DNA of 64,000 nt from Pelomonas sp. Root1217. Its GTDB lineage: Bacteria; Pseudomonadota; Gammaproteobacteria; Burkholderiales; Burkholderiaceae_C. Of this stretch, positions 8,387 to 17,225 are shown in pieces. The position numbers and the translations under genes are program-made. The stretch's first letter is position 1. The number at the start of each line of letters is the position of its first letter. The notes under the pieces were generated by a model that did not search any database, was not told the DNA's origin, and worked only from the letters and a program-made list of their open reading frames with translations. Location of the stretch: NCBI RefSeq assembly GCF_001425705.1, contig NZ_LMDC01000023.1:349079-413078 (forward strand), in the 5' to 3' direction.

Positions 8387-9760
8387 TCAGAAAGGCCAGG
8401 GGCGTTGCTCGGGCCGCAGCTGTTCCCAGACGGCACCCAGCGCCAGCACACCGGCGTCGTCGAAGCGCTGGCCGACGATCTGCAACCCGATCGGCAAGCC
8501 GGTCGACGTGTAGCCTGCATTGATGGACAGCGCCGGCTGCTCGCTCATGTTGTAGGGCAGCGTGAAGGCAATGTGCTCGAAGGGCCGGGCCGGGTCGTGC
8601 AGCGGGCTGGCGAGATGGGCCGGATAGGCCGGCATGGGCGCCACGGGCGACAGCACGAAGTCAAACGGTTCGCAGGCCGCGTTGGCCGCTTCGCGCAGCG
8701 CCTGCATCTGGCTGTAGCCCCGGAAGACCGTACCGCCGTCATAGCTGGCCGCGGGTGCGACCCAGTCGAGGATGTAGGGCAGTACCTTGGCGCGGCGCTC
8801 TGGGGCGAGGGCCGAGATGTCCAGCCAGGAGCGCATGCGCCAGAAGCGGTCGATGCCTTCGGCCATCTCGCGCGTCGTGAAGGGGGCGAGCGGGTCGACG
8901 AGGGCGCCGGCCTGCTCGAAGGCGCGTGCGGCGGCAGTGATGGCAGCCGCAACTTCGGGTTGCGCGGCTTCGCCCCAACCGGCGTCCATCAGCAGTCCGA
9001 TGCGCAGGCCTTGCAGGTCAAGGGGGCGAACCATGAAGTCGACCGGCGGCAGTTGCGTCGGGTCACGCGCATCCGGCTGGGCCAGCGTCCCGAGCATCAG
9101 CGCCGCATCGGCCACGGTGCGCGTCAGCGGCCCGGCCACGCGGCCCGCATACCCCGGCTTGATGGGCACGCGGCCATGGCTGGGCTTGAGGCCGACCAGG
9201 CCGCACCAGCCTGCCGGCAGGCGAATGGAGCCGCCGATGTCGGTGCCCAGGTGCAAAGGCCCATAGCCCGCGGCAGCGGCAGATGCGCCACCTGCGCTGG
9301 AGCCGCCCGGTGTCATCGCAACGTCCCAGGGGTTGCGCGCCGGCTCGGCGTAGAGGCTGGACAGGCCCGAGCTCAGCATGCCGTAGTCGGGCATGGTGGT
9401 GCGCGCCCAGGCGATGGCGCCGGCCTCGCGCAGCCGCGCGGCGGGCGGAGCCTCGAAGTCGGCCGTCGCGCCATCGGCCGTCGCGGCGGTGCCCAGGCGG
9501 TAGCTCGCGCCGGGGACGGCGATGTTTTCCTTCAGCGTGACCGGGATGCCGTCGAGCGCCAGCGGTGTGCCCGCGCGCCAGCGCGCCTCGCTTTCGACGG
9601 CAGCTGCGAGAGCTGCCTCGGCATCGACGGCGCACAGCGCATGCAGTTCGGCTTCGCGCGCCTGCGCTTGGGCCAGCACGGCCCGGATGACCTCTACGGG
9701 CGACAGACCGCCGGAACGGTAGGCCGCCAGCAGCTCGGCCGCGCCGAGGGCGGCAATCAC
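8387..9760 (-). CDS. Amidase (amidase-signature family)
   Basis: 457 aa, full length for the amidase-signature family. The Ser-cisSer-Lys triad is visible: K77 in VTLKENIAVPG, cis-Ser S154 in the PGGSSAGGASAA glycine-serine box, and nucleophile S178 in GTDIGGSIRLPA. The spacing agrees with peptide amidase. No signal peptide, so cytosolic hydrolysis of an amide or aryl-acylamide is expected; the substrate cannot be predicted. The start overlaps the end of the peroxiredoxin gene by 4 nt (ATGA), indicating coupled translation. Confidence 0.93.
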   Translation of the reverse strand: MIAALGAAELLAAYRSGGLSPVEVIRAVLAQAQAREAELHALCAVDAEAALAAAVESEARWRAGTPLALDGIPVTLKENIAVPGASYRLGTAATADGATADFEAPPAARLREAGAIAWARTTMPDYGMLSSGLSSLYAEPARNPWDVAMTPGGSSAGGASAAAAGYGPLHLGTDIGGSIRLPAGWCGLVGLKPSHGRVPIKPGYAGRVAGPLTRTVADAALMLGTLAQPDARDPTQLPPVDFMVRPLDLQGLRIGLLMDAGWGEAAQPEVAAAITAAARAFEQAGALVDPLAPFTTREMAEGIDRFWRMRSWLDISALAPERRAKVLPYILDWVAPAASYDGGTVFRGYSQMQALREAANAACEPFDFVLSPVAPMPAYPAHLASPLHDPARPFEHIAFTLPYNMSEQPALSINAGYTSTGLPIGLQIVGQRFDDAGVLALGAVWEQLRPEQRPWPF

Positions 9761-10287
9761 TTCTTCAACTGCTGAGCAGCCTTCAGCATAGCGTCGATGT
9801 GGCCGTCGGGATTCATGCTGGCATGCACGGCGGCGACCTTGCCGTCGGTGCCGATCAGATAGGAGACGCGGTCGGCCATGGTGCCCGGCACCATCTTCAG
9901 CGTGACGTCGTAGTCCTTGATGACCTTGCCACCGGCGTCGGCGGCGACGGCAAACTTGTTGCGGCAGGCCTCGACGCTGAACTTCTTCAGCGTCTCGATG
10001 TCATCGTTGGACATGCCGATGACCGTCGTGCGCAGCGCCTTGAACTTGTCGGTCGCCTCCGCGAACTGGTGGGCTTCGACGGTGCAGCCGCTGGTGAAGG
10101 CCTTGGGATAGAAGTACAGCACCACCGGGCCTTGCTTGAGGGCCTCGGCCAGCTTGAACTTGAAGGACTGGCCGCCGACGGCGGCGTCCGCGCTGAAGTC
10201 GGGTGCCGGGGCGCCGACGCTGAGGGCGGCCTGGGCGGTGGGAATGAGCAGGGCCGCGAACAGGGCGGTGAACAGGCGTCGTGACAT
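9757..10287 (-). CDS. Secreted peroxiredoxin (AhpC/TSA-Bcp type)
   Basis: 176 aa. A signal peptide (RRLFTALFAALLIPTAQA, cleavage near residue 20) makes it periplasmic, unlike the usual cytosolic Bcp. The peroxidatic cysteine is C68 in PKAFTSGCTVEAHQF with the conserved P-x-x-x-T/S-x-x-C box; C108 (VEACRNKF) is a plausible resolving cysteine. The end (YLIGTDGKVAAVH) is the usual Prx strand. It would reduce peroxides using thiols. It lies 64 bp after bufC and overlaps the amidase, so it may be a downstream member of the bufferin operon. Confidence 0.93.
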   Translation of the reverse strand: MSRRLFTALFAALLIPTAQAALSVGAPAPDFSADAAVGGQSFKFKLAEALKQGPVVLYFYPKAFTSGCTVEAHQFAEATDKFKALRTTVIGMSNDDIETLKKFSVEACRNKFAVAADAGGKVIKDYDVTLKMVPGTMADRVSYLIGTDGKVAAVHASMNPDGHIDAMLKAAQQLKK

Positions 10288-10351
10288 GGCAAGCCTCGGT
10301 GGATGAGGCCCGCAGGATAGCCAAGCCGCAATGGCCCAGCAGCTTCGTGGG

Positions 10352-11131
10352 TCAGCCGCCCCTCAGAAGGCCATCGACCAGCCAACGCTGCAGCGCGCCG
10401 ATGACGGCCGGCGCAGCAGCTTCGGCGTCGCCAAGCTGCACGGCTGCGCGTTCACACAGCAACGCGAATGGGGCATCCGCAGCGACCGCAGCGAGCAAAG
10501 CAGTCTCCAACGGCTCCAGTGAGCGCCAGCGGGTCTCGCCAGCCTGGCGCCAGGCCAGCAGCGTGTGTTCATGCGCCACCGGCTCAGGCAGCTCGGGTTG
10601 GTCGTCGCCGGACTCCGGCTCCCACTCGCGCAGCACGCGCCAGGCGGGCTCGATGGCGTAGGCCAGCACCACGCGCTGCACGCTGGGCTGCAACTGAAGC
10701 ACCAAGCCGGCCCAGTCGTCGGGGCTCAGCGCGGCCAGCATGCCCGACTCCAGCGGGGGAGCCTCGGCGGCATCGAAGGCGCCACGCAGAGCCCAGTCCA
10801 TGCGCGCGAAATCGACCAAGCTGGCATGCGGCACGAGCTCGTCGTCGGCCGCGGCCATGAAGTCGGCCAGCTCATGGCCGAACCAGCGGATGGACGGGTG
10901 CTGGCTGGGCCGCGCGGCGAGATAGGCCTGGCCCAGGGCTTCGAAAGCCTCATCGCCCAATGCCCGGGCGAGCACGGTGTAGTTGTCGGTCAGCGCCGCC
11001 ACGAGGCGGGCGCGATAGGCATGGCGATAGACCTCCAGGCCCGTCGCGTGGTCGCCAGCGAGCAGGTCGGCCGCGTCGGCACCGTCGCGGATCGCAGCGG
11101 CCAGCCGCTGCTGTTGCTGGATCACGCTCAT
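10352..11131 (-). CDS. bufC: DUF2063 protein, bufferin biosynthesis partner BufC/HvfC
   Basis: 259 aa. The N-terminal DUF2063 domain is recognisable: [54 protein letters not shown], followed by [18 protein letters not shown]. In bufferin and Hvf systems this protein partners the MNIO enzyme and is thought to recruit the precursor peptide through a RRE-like fold. The ATG at 11131 overlaps the bufB stop by 4 nt. Gene order bufA-bufB-bufC matches the canonical operon. The database name 'DNA-binding domain-containing' for this family is historical. Confidence 0.9.
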   Translation of the reverse strand: MSVIQQQQRLAAAIRDGADAADLLAGDHATGLEVYRHAYRARLVAALTDNYTVLARALGDEAFEALGQAYLAARPSQHPSIRWFGHELADFMAAADDELVPHASLVDFARMDWALRGAFDAAEAPPLESGMLAALSPDDWAGLVLQLQPSVQRVVLAYAIEPAWRVLREWEPESGDDQPELPEPVAHEHTLLAWRQAGETRWRSLEPLETALLAAVAADAPFALLCERAAVQLGDAEAAAPAVIGALQRWLVDGLLRGG

Positions 11132-11949
11132 GAGGTGATCGCCAGACGGCGGGCCACGGCCAGTTCGGCCAGCAGGCTTTCCAGCGGCGGGATGTGGTCG
11201 TCGCGCTCGATCATCGTCGGCACGGCGCCGAAGCGCTTCACGGCATGCTGGTACAGCGCCCAGACCTCGTCGCGCACCGGATGGTCGTGCGTGTCGATGA
11301 CGATGTCGCCGCGGTCCTCATGGCCGGCGAGGTGGATCTGACGCACGGGCTCGACGGGGATGGCGTCGAGGTAGGCGACGGGGTCGAAGCCGTGGTTGCG
11401 GCCGGAGACATAGACGTTGTTGACGTCCAGCAGCAGCCGGGCGCCGGTGGCCTTGAGCAGCTGAGCGATGAAGTCCCACTCCGTCATCTCGTCGGCCGCG
11501 AAGCGCACATAGCTGGACACGTTCTCGAGCACCAGCGGCCGGCCGAGGATGTCCTGCACCCGGGCGATGCGTCCGCCCACGTGGTCCAGCGCCGCGCGCG
11601 TGAGCGGCACGGGCAGCAGGTCGTGCAGCTGGCTGTGGGCATCGGCGCTCCAGCAGAGGTGGTCGGACACCCAGCCGGGCTCAAGCCGGTCGGCCAGTGC
11701 CTTCAATTCGCGCAGATAGCCCAGGTCCAACGGTGCGGGCCCGGCGACAGACAGCGACACGCCATGCATGACCAGCGGGTAGTCCGCCCGGATGCGCTCC
11801 AGATGCGCCATCGGCGGCCCGCCGGGCACCATGTAGTTCTCGGAAATGATCTCCAGCCAGTCGGGGCGCAGGCCAGCATCCACGCCCGCCTCGAAGGCCG
11901 CGTAATGCTCGACGCGCAAGCCGAGGCCAAAGCCTTGGATGTGGGTCAT
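11128..11949 (-). CDS. bufB: MNIO-family enzyme BufB (DUF692), bufferin modification
   Basis: 273 aa from ATG 11949; upstream codons lie inside a repeat and are not protein-like. DUF692 is the multinuclear non-heme iron oxygenase family, a TIM barrel that converts peptide cysteines to thiooxazoles or related groups. Metal ligands and motifs: [68 protein letters not shown] and [11 protein letters not shown]. It acts on the product of bufA and is coupled to bufC. The start follows the inverted repeat that separates it from bufA, and no strong ribosome site is visible. Confidence 0.93.
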   Translation of the reverse strand: MTHIQGFGLGLRVEHYAAFEAGVDAGLRPDWLEIISENYMVPGGPPMAHLERIRADYPLVMHGVSLSVAGPAPLDLGYLRELKALADRLEPGWVSDHLCWSADAHSQLHDLLPVPLTRAALDHVGGRIARVQDILGRPLVLENVSSYVRFAADEMTEWDFIAQLLKATGARLLLDVNNVYVSGRNHGFDPVAYLDAIPVEPVRQIHLAGHEDRGDIVIDTHDHPVRDEVWALYQHAVKRFGAVPTMIERDDHIPPLESLLAELAVARRLAITS

Positions 11950-11961
11950 GGGGCATCGACA

Positions 11962-12052
11962 AATGCAACCACAGAGGCACAGAGACACGGAGAAAAGCGG
12001 GCCATGCCGCAAGCTCAGTGCCTCAGTGCCTCAGTGCCTCTGTGGTTGCATT
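11962..12052. repeat. Inverted repeat element between bufA and bufB (copy A)
   Basis: A 19-bp arm (aatgcaaccacagaggcac, 11962-11980) is perfectly complementary to gtgcctctgtggttgcatt at 12034-12052, enclosing about 53 nt. Inside, the octamer cagtgcct occurs three times in tandem (12017-12040). The right arm recurs exactly at 42258-42276, so this is a dispersed family. Transcribed from bufA toward bufB it would form a long stable hairpin. Confidence 0.9.
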
Positions 12053-12113
12053 GGGATTGAAACACCGCGCCGAGGCGAGCCCGACGCGGTGTGCGTGCGG
12101 CTAGATCAGCCGA

Positions 12114-12368
12114 TTACTTTTCAACCTTGCCGCCGGCCTTGGTGCATTCGTCAGCCGACTTCTTGCTGACCCAGCCCTGGCCCTTGCAGCCGTTGTGGCC
12201 CTTGCAGTCGCTCTTGGCGGTCTTGCACTCGGAGGTGCCCTTGCAGCCGTTCACGCCGGAGCACTTGACCATGCCGTCGGCGGCCATGGCGGTCGTCGGC
12301 ACGGCGGTGGCGAACAGGGCAGCAGCAGCGGCGGCGATGCCCAGGCCGGTCTTCAGGGATGCATTCAT
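12114..12368 (-). CDS. bufA: Bufferin precursor peptide (DUF2282, BufA1 type)
   Basis: 84 aa. An N-terminal signal peptide (about 1-29, ending TTAMA) is followed by a lysine/glycine-rich core with six cysteines at 36, 42, 48, 55, 61 and 75, in repeats such as GVNGCKG, SECKT, SDCKG, HNGCKG and a final ADECTKAGGKVEK. This is the DUF2282 bufferin layout: an exported RiPP whose central cysteines become thiooxazoles by the MNIO enzyme and which binds copper in the periplasm (family knowledge). First gene of the operon, with GGAG near the ATG. It is separated from bufB by 164 bp containing the inverted repeat. Confidence 0.92.
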   Translation of the reverse strand: MNASLKTGLGIAAAAAALFATAVPTTAMAADGMVKCSGVNGCKGTSECKTAKSDCKGHNGCKGQGWVSKKSADECTKAGGKVEK

Positions 12369-12452
12369 GTGGAGTCTCCAGAAAAGGAAGTGGTTGAGAT
12401 CGGGTAATCACCACAGGTCGATCCGAATTGACTCGCATCGACTTGCCAGCGT

Positions 12453-12481
12453 CCGTCGGGGGCCCTGCCCTACTCCTTACA
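12453..12481 (-). promoter_or_regulatory. Possible ECF-sigma promoter of the bufferin operon
   Basis: Reading toward bufA, TGTAAGG (12481-12475) and CGACGG (12458-12453) are 16 nt apart, about 85 bp before the bufA ATG. This has the shape of an ECF promoter, and buf operons are known to be ECF-controlled in other proteobacteria. No ECF sigma gene is in the window, so the assignment is a pattern match. Confidence 0.35.
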
Positions 12482-12669
12482 GCCGACACGCAAGAAACCC
12501 AGTTTGCCCCCAGAGCGGGGCTTTGCCCAGCCCACCCGGGGGACGCAAGGCCCCTTGGGCGGCCCTGCGCGGCCTGGATTACCTGCCGTTATGACCGCAA
12601 TGGCGCGTGGCATTCGTCATGGTCCGGTGCCAGCCGCTAGAGTCCGGCAGCTTGCTGCCAACCTCTTTC
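12482..12669. other. GC-rich intergenic stretch between divergent bufA and murQ
   Basis: No gene is apparent. The segment 12497-12575 is built of short G/C hairpins (cccccagagcggggctttgc, cacccgggggac, gccccttgggcggccctgc), like the intergenic element at about 21790-21875. Such stretches appear to be a common repetitive filler in this genome. The murQ promoter should lie in 12580-12660 but no clear consensus is seen. Confidence 0.5.
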
Positions 12670-13551
12670 ATGCTGAACACCGAAACACCGAGCACCCGGC
12701 ATCCCGACCTGGACACCTACGCCACGCCGGCCCTGCTGGATGCATTCATCGACGACCAGACCGCCGCCGTCGCCGCCGTCAAGGCCGCCGCGCCGCAGCT
12801 CGCCGCCGCTGTGGACGCGGCCCTGCCGCGTATCCGCGCCGGCGGCCGCCTGCTGTATGCCGGTGCCGGCACCTCAGGCCGCCTGGGCGTGCTGGACAGC
12901 GTGGAGCTCTACCCCACCTTTTCCTGGCCGCGGGAACGGGCCGTGGCCGTCATCGCTGGCGGCCAAGGTGCGATGTTTGTCGCCGTCGAAGGCGCCGAGG
13001 ATGACCGCGCCCAGGGTGCCGCCGACCTGAACGCGCTCAAACCCGGCCCCAATGACGTGGCCCTGCTGCTGGCCGCGTCCGGCGGCACGCCCTATGTGCT
13101 GGGCGCCATTGAAGCCGCCCGCGCGGCCGGCGCATTGACCATCGGGTTCGCCAACAATCCCGGCGCGCCTGTCACCCAGCAGGCGGAGATCGGCATCGTG
13201 CTGGACACCGGCGCCGAGGTCATCTCCGGCAGCACGCGGCTCAAGGCCGGCACCTCGCAGAAGATCGCGCTGAACACCTTCTCGTCGGCGCTGATGGTCA
13301 GGCTCAACAAGGTCTACGGCAACCTGATGGTGGATCTGAAGGCCTCCAACGTGAAGCTCGTCAAGCGGGCGGTGGCGCTGACCGTGCGCGCCTCGGGCGC
13401 GAGCGAGGCCGATGCGCAGGCTGCGCTGGCGCAATGCGACCACCATGTGAAGACGGCGCTTGTAATGCTCAAGCGCGGTCTCGGGGCTCCCGAGGCGCGG
13501 GCCCTGCTGGAGAAGGTCGACGGCAACGTCGGCCGGGCTCTGGCCACGTGA
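12670..13551 (+). CDS. murQ: N-acetylmuramic acid 6-phosphate etherase MurQ
   Basis: 293 aa from ATG 12670, matching E. coli MurQ (298 aa) throughout. It cleaves the lactyl ether of MurNAc-6-P to GlcNAc-6-P and D-lactate in the cytosol. SIS-domain phosphosugar signatures: YAGAGTSGRLGVLDSVELYPTF (catalytic Glu at E79), AVEGAEDDRAQG with the second acidic residue, LLAASGGTPYV, and SGSTRLKAGTSQKIALN, then NLMVDLKASN. The C-terminal helical UBA-like tail ends DGNVGRALAT. Its stop overlaps the next start by 4 nt. No MurNAc kinase (AnmK/MurK/AmgK) is in the window. Confidence 0.97.
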   Translation: MLNTETPSTRHPDLDTYATPALLDAFIDDQTAAVAAVKAAAPQLAAAVDAALPRIRAGGRLLYAGAGTSGRLGVLDSVELYPTFSWPRERAVAVIAGGQGAMFVAVEGAEDDRAQGAADLNALKPGPNDVALLLAASGGTPYVLGAIEAARAAGALTIGFANNPGAPVTQQAEIGIVLDTGAEVISGSTRLKAGTSQKIALNTFSSALMVRLNKVYGNLMVDLKASNVKLVKRAVALTVRASGASEADAQAALAQCDHHVKTALVMLKRGLGAPEARALLEKVDGNVGRALAT

Positions 13552-14828
13552 GCACAGCACAACGTTCGCCTTGGGCGTGGGTCCCCACGCTCTACTTCGC
13601 GCAGGGCATCCCGTATGTGATGGTTGTGGTGCTGTCCACCACCATCTACAAGAACCTCGGCATCTCCAACACCGAGGCCGCCTTTTTCACGAGCTGGATC
13701 TACCTGCCCTGGGTGATCAAGCCGCTGTGGTCGCCCCTGGTCGAGCTGTTCGGTCGCAAGCGCCAGTGGGTCACGGTGCTGCAGTTCCTGATCGGCGCGG
13801 CGCTCGCGAGCGTGGCCCTGACGATTCCGGTGGCTCAGGTGCTGCAGTGGTCGCTCGCGATCTTCTGGCTGATTGCCTTCGCTTCGGCTTCGCACGACAT
13901 CGCCGCCGATGGCTATTACATGCTGGCCCTGCCCCAGCACAGCCAAGCGGCCTTCGTGGGCGTGCGCTCCACCGCCTATCGCCTGGCCAACATCGGCTGC
14001 CAGGGGGGCCTGGTCTACCTCAGCGGCTTCATAGAGAAGCGCACCGGCAGCTTCATCACGGCCTGGTCGGCCATCTTCTGCGTGGTCGGTGTCGTCTTCC
14101 TGTTGCTGGCCCTGTGGCATCTGAAGGTCCTGCCGCGACCCGATGCGGACCGGCAAGGCCCCGGCCGGTCGGCAGCCCATGGTTTCATGGCCGAGTTCCG
14201 GGAAGACTTTTCCAGCTATTTCGCCAAGCCGGGCATCGTCGTCACGCTGGCCTTCCTGCTCCTATACCGCTTCCCGGAAGCACAGCTGCTCAAGCTGGCT
14301 TCGCCATTCCTGCTCGACCCCGTCGACAAGGGTGGCCTGGGGCTCAGCAACCAGGAGGTCGGGTTCGCATACGGCACCGTCGGCCTGATCGCGCTGACCG
14401 TCGGCGGGCTGGTGGGCGGCTGGATCATCTCGCGCATCGGCCTCAAGAAGGCGCTGTGGCCGCTGGTGCTGGCCATGCACGTGCCCAACGTCGCCTTCCT
14501 GCTGCTCGCGATGACGCACCCGACCAGCCTCGCGGTCATCAGCGCCGCGCTGGCCGTCGAGCAGTTCGGCTACGGCCTGGGCTTCACCGCCTATCTGATG
14601 TACATGATCCACGTGGCCGAGGGTGAGAAGAAGACCGCACACTACGCCATCTGCACGGGCTTCATGGCGCTGGGCATGATGATTCCCGGCATGTGGAGCG
14701 GCTGGCTGCAGGACCACATCGGCTATGTGCCCTTCTTCGCCTGGGTGCTGGTGGCCACGCTACCGAGCTTCATCATGGCGGCGCTGATCAAGGTGCCGGA
14801 CGATTTCGGCAAGAAGGTCGACGCGTGA
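13548..14828 (+). CDS. AmpG-like muropeptide MFS permease
   Basis: 426 aa from GTG 13548, which overlaps the murQ stop. About 12 hydrophobic helices. The N-terminus WVPTLYFAQGIPYVMVVVLSTTIYKNLG and the loop HDIAADGYYMLAL are AmpG hallmarks; AmpG carries anhydro-muropeptides or GlcNAc-anhMurNAc across the inner membrane. It is shorter than many AmpGs (about 490 aa), like the 12-TM relatives found with MurNAc or GlcNAc catabolic genes. Position between murQ and a DigH-like hydrolase supports import of denuded peptidoglycan disaccharides or MurNAc. Confidence 0.9.
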   Translation: MSTAQRSPWAWVPTLYFAQGIPYVMVVVLSTTIYKNLGISNTEAAFFTSWIYLPWVIKPLWSPLVELFGRKRQWVTVLQFLIGAALASVALTIPVAQVLQWSLAIFWLIAFASASHDIAADGYYMLALPQHSQAAFVGVRSTAYRLANIGCQGGLVYLSGFIEKRTGSFITAWSAIFCVVGVVFLLLALWHLKVLPRPDADRQGPGRSAAHGFMAEFREDFSSYFAKPGIVVTLAFLLLYRFPEAQLLKLASPFLLDPVDKGGLGLSNQEVGFAYGTVGLIALTVGGLVGGWIISRIGLKKALWPLVLAMHVPNVAFLLLAMTHPTSLAVISAALAVEQFGYGLGFTAYLMYMIHVAEGEKKTAHYAICTGFMALGMMIPGMWSGWLQDHIGYVPFFAWVLVATLPSFIMAALIKVPDDFGKKVDA

Positions 14829-15958
14829 AGGACCGGATCCTCAGCCTCGACGCCTTCCGCGGCTTCGCCATCGCGTCCATGCTGCTGGTCAACAACCCCG
14901 GCGACTGGGGCAACGTCTACGCGCCGCTGCTGCACGCGCACTGGAACGGCTGGACCTTCACGGACTGGGTCTTCCCCTTCTTCATCTTCATCAGCGGCAT
15001 GGCGATGACGCTCAGCCTCGGGCGCCGCTCGCAGGCCGGCGCCAACAAGACGGCGCTGCTGCTGAGCACGTCACGCCGGGCGCTGGTCATCATCGGCATC
15101 GGCCTGCTGCTCAACCTGATTCCCAGCTTCAATTTCGAGACCCTGCGCATCCCCGGCGTGCTGCAGCGCCTGGGCCTGTGCACGCTGGCCGCGGCGCCCA
15201 TCGTCATCTGGTGCAGCGCACGCGGCGTGGCGCTGTGGGCCGTGCTGTTGATGGTCCTCTACTCGGCAATACAGCTCTGCTTGCCGGTGCCCGACGCAGA
15301 CGGCATCGTCCACGTCGGCCTGCTGGAGCCGGGCAAGGATGCGGGCGCCTGGCTGGACCGCCTGCTGCTGGACGGGCATCTGTGGAAGCAGGCCAAGGTC
15401 TGGGACCCCGAAGGCCTGCTGTCGACGCTGCCTGCCGTGTCGACGCAACTGCTGGGTGTGCTGGCCGGCTATGTGCTGGCCTCCAAGAGGCAGCCTGCCG
15501 ACAAGGCCATGACCTGGGTGCTCTATGGCCTGGCGTCGCTATGGCTGGGCCAGGTGCTCGACTCGCTGCTGATGCCCATCAACAAGTCGCTGTGGACGCC
15601 GTCCTTCGTCTTCGCCATGGCCGGCTGGGCCTTGCTCGTCTTCGCCGTCTTCTACTGGCTGCTGGATGCCATGCCACAACCGCTGGCCCGCCAGCGCTGG
15701 GCGCGCGTGTTCCACCCGCTGGTCGTCTTCGGCATGAACGCCCTCTTCCTGTTTGCGCTGTCGGGGCTGGTTGCCAAACTGCTCTACACGGTCAAGCTCG
15801 GCGATGGCCGCAGCCTGGGCCGAGCGCTCTACCAGCCCCTCCTCGACCTCGGTCTCGCGCACAGGAACGCCTCACTGCTGCATGCGATCGCCTTCGTGCT
15901 CGTCATGTACGCAGTGGCCTGGGTGATGTACCGCCAACACTGGTTCGTGAAAGTCTGA
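14825..15958 (+). CDS. Heparan-alpha-glucosaminide acetyltransferase-like membrane protein (NagX/DUF5009)
   Basis: 377 aa from GTG 14825, again overlapping the preceding stop. The N-terminus RILSLDAFRGFAIASMLLVNNPG and HWNGWTFTDWVFPFFIFISG are signatures of the YeiB/HGSNAT-like acyltransferase superfamily; about ten membrane helices follow. The family (NagX) occurs in bacterial amino-sugar utilisation clusters and may acetylate or handle GlcN/GlcNAc-containing sugars at the membrane; the exact activity is not established. The four genes murQ to the DigH-like gene have overlaps or a 4-bp gap, consistent with one transcript. Confidence 0.9.
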   Translation: MKDRILSLDAFRGFAIASMLLVNNPGDWGNVYAPLLHAHWNGWTFTDWVFPFFIFISGMAMTLSLGRRSQAGANKTALLLSTSRRALVIIGIGLLLNLIPSFNFETLRIPGVLQRLGLCTLAAAPIVIWCSARGVALWAVLLMVLYSAIQLCLPVPDADGIVHVGLLEPGKDAGAWLDRLLLDGHLWKQAKVWDPEGLLSTLPAVSTQLLGVLAGYVLASKRQPADKAMTWVLYGLASLWLGQVLDSLLMPINKSLWTPSFVFAMAGWALLVFAVFYWLLDAMPQPLARQRWARVFHPLVVFGMNALFLFALSGLVAKLLYTVKLGDGRSLGRALYQPLLDLGLAHRNASLLHAIAFVLVMYAVAWVMYRQHWFVKV

Positions 15959-15962
15959 TGCC

Positions 15963-17225
15963 ATGAAACGCCGCGACCTGCTCAGCCTCGCCTCCGTCCC
16001 GCTGCTTTCCGCCTGCGCCACGGCGCCCGCCCCCGTGCCGCCGGGCGAGGCAGCGCTGGCGGCCACGCCGCCCGCGCCCGCAGCATCGGCCGCCACCGCG
16101 CTGGCCCCGCCGCCGCGCGAATGGCGCGCCGCCTGGATCGCCACCGTCGCCAACATCGACTGGCCCAGCAAGCCTGGCCTGAGCGCTGAAGCGCAGCAGG
16201 CCGAGATCAAGTCCCTGTGCGACATCGCCGTGCGCATCGGCCTCAACGCGCTGATCCTGCAGGTGCGCACCAGCGCCGATGCCCTCTACGACTCCAAGCT
16301 GGAACCCTGGAGCGAATACCTCACCGGCACCCAGGGCCAGCACCCCGGCTACGACCCGCTGGCCGTCTGGCTAGCCGAGGCCCGTGCCCGCGGCCTGGAG
16401 CTGCATGCCTGGATCAACCCCTACCGCGCGCGGCACAGCACGGCCAAATCCGCGCTGGCCGAGACGCACATCGGCCGCAGCCGCGACTGGGTCAAGCGCT
16501 ATGGCGACCAGCTCTGGATGGACCCCGGCGAGCCCGCCGCTGCCGAGCAGACCCTGGCCGTGGCGCGCGACATCCTGAGCCGTTATGCCGTCGACGGCAT
16601 CCACATCGACGACTACTTCTACCCCTACCCGATCACGGATCCGGCCACCAAGCAGGAGGTCGACTTCCCCGACGAGGCGAGCTGGCAACGCTACACGGGC
16701 AAGGGCGGGTCCCTGGGCCGGCACGACTGGCGCCGCTACAACGTCAACACCCTGGTGCAGCGCCTTTACGCGTTGGCTCATGAAGTGCGCCCGGGCACGC
16801 GCGTCGGTGTCAGCCCCTTCGGCATTCCCAAGCCCGACGCACGCCCGGCCGGCATCAGTGGCTTCAGCCAGTACGACAAGCTCTATGCCGACGTGGAGCT
16901 GTGGCTGCGTGAAGGCTGGATGGACTATCTCGCGCCCCAGCTCTACTGGCCGCGCTCGCAGACGGCCCAGTCCTTCGAGCCGCTGCTGCAGGCCTGGCGC
17001 GCGTCCAACCCCCTGGGCCGGCCCATCCATCCGGGCCTGTTCACCAGCCGCATCAACGACACCGACAAGAGCTGGCAGCCCGACGAGGTGCTGGCGCAGA
17101 TCGACATCATCCGGCGCGCTTCGCCGGGCAGCGGCCACATCCACTTCAGCATGGCGGCGCTGGCGCAGAACCGCCGCGGCATTGCCGACGCGCTGCGCCG
17201 GCAGTACGCGGCCGCGCCTCAATAA
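15963..17225 (+). CDS. Lipoprotein glycosyl hydrolase, DigH-like (GHL10/DUF187)
   Basis: 420 aa. A twin-Arg-like N-terminus MKRRDLLSLASVPLLSAC gives a lipobox with Cys18, then an Ala/Pro linker to about residue 50. The catalytic TIM barrel is the GHL10 family: WRAAWIATVANIDWPSKPGL, LILQVRTSADALYDS, HAWINPYRA, VDGIHIDDYFYPYP (acidic catalytic region), RVGVSPFGI and YLAPQLYWP. E. coli DigH (YddW), of the same family, cleaves denuded peptidoglycan strands, which fits the murQ/ampG context. The 3' end overlaps the convergent subtilase gene by 7 bp. Confidence 0.9.
   Translation: MKRRDLLSLASVPLLSACATAPAPVPPGEAALAATPPAPAASAATALAPPPREWRAAWIATVANIDWPSKPGLSAEAQQAEIKSLCDIAVRIGLNALILQVRTSADALYDSKLEPWSEYLTGTQGQHPGYDPLAVWLAEARARGLELHAWINPYRARHSTAKSALAETHIGRSRDWVKRYGDQLWMDPGEPAAAEQTLAVARDILSRYAVDGIHIDDYFYPYPITDPATKQEVDFPDEASWQRYTGKGGSLGRHDWRRYNVNTLVQRLYALAHEVRPGTRVGVSPFGIPKPDARPAGISGFSQYDKLYADVELWLREGWMDYLAPQLYWPRSQTAQSFEPLLQAWRASNPLGRPIHPGLFTSRINDTDKSWQPDEVLAQIDIIRRASPGSGHIHFSMAALAQNRRGIADALRRQYAAAPQ

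Noticed and set aside
12017-12040. Triple cagtgcct as a CRISPR-like array
   Set aside because: The 8-bp units have no spacers; it is part of the inverted repeat element.
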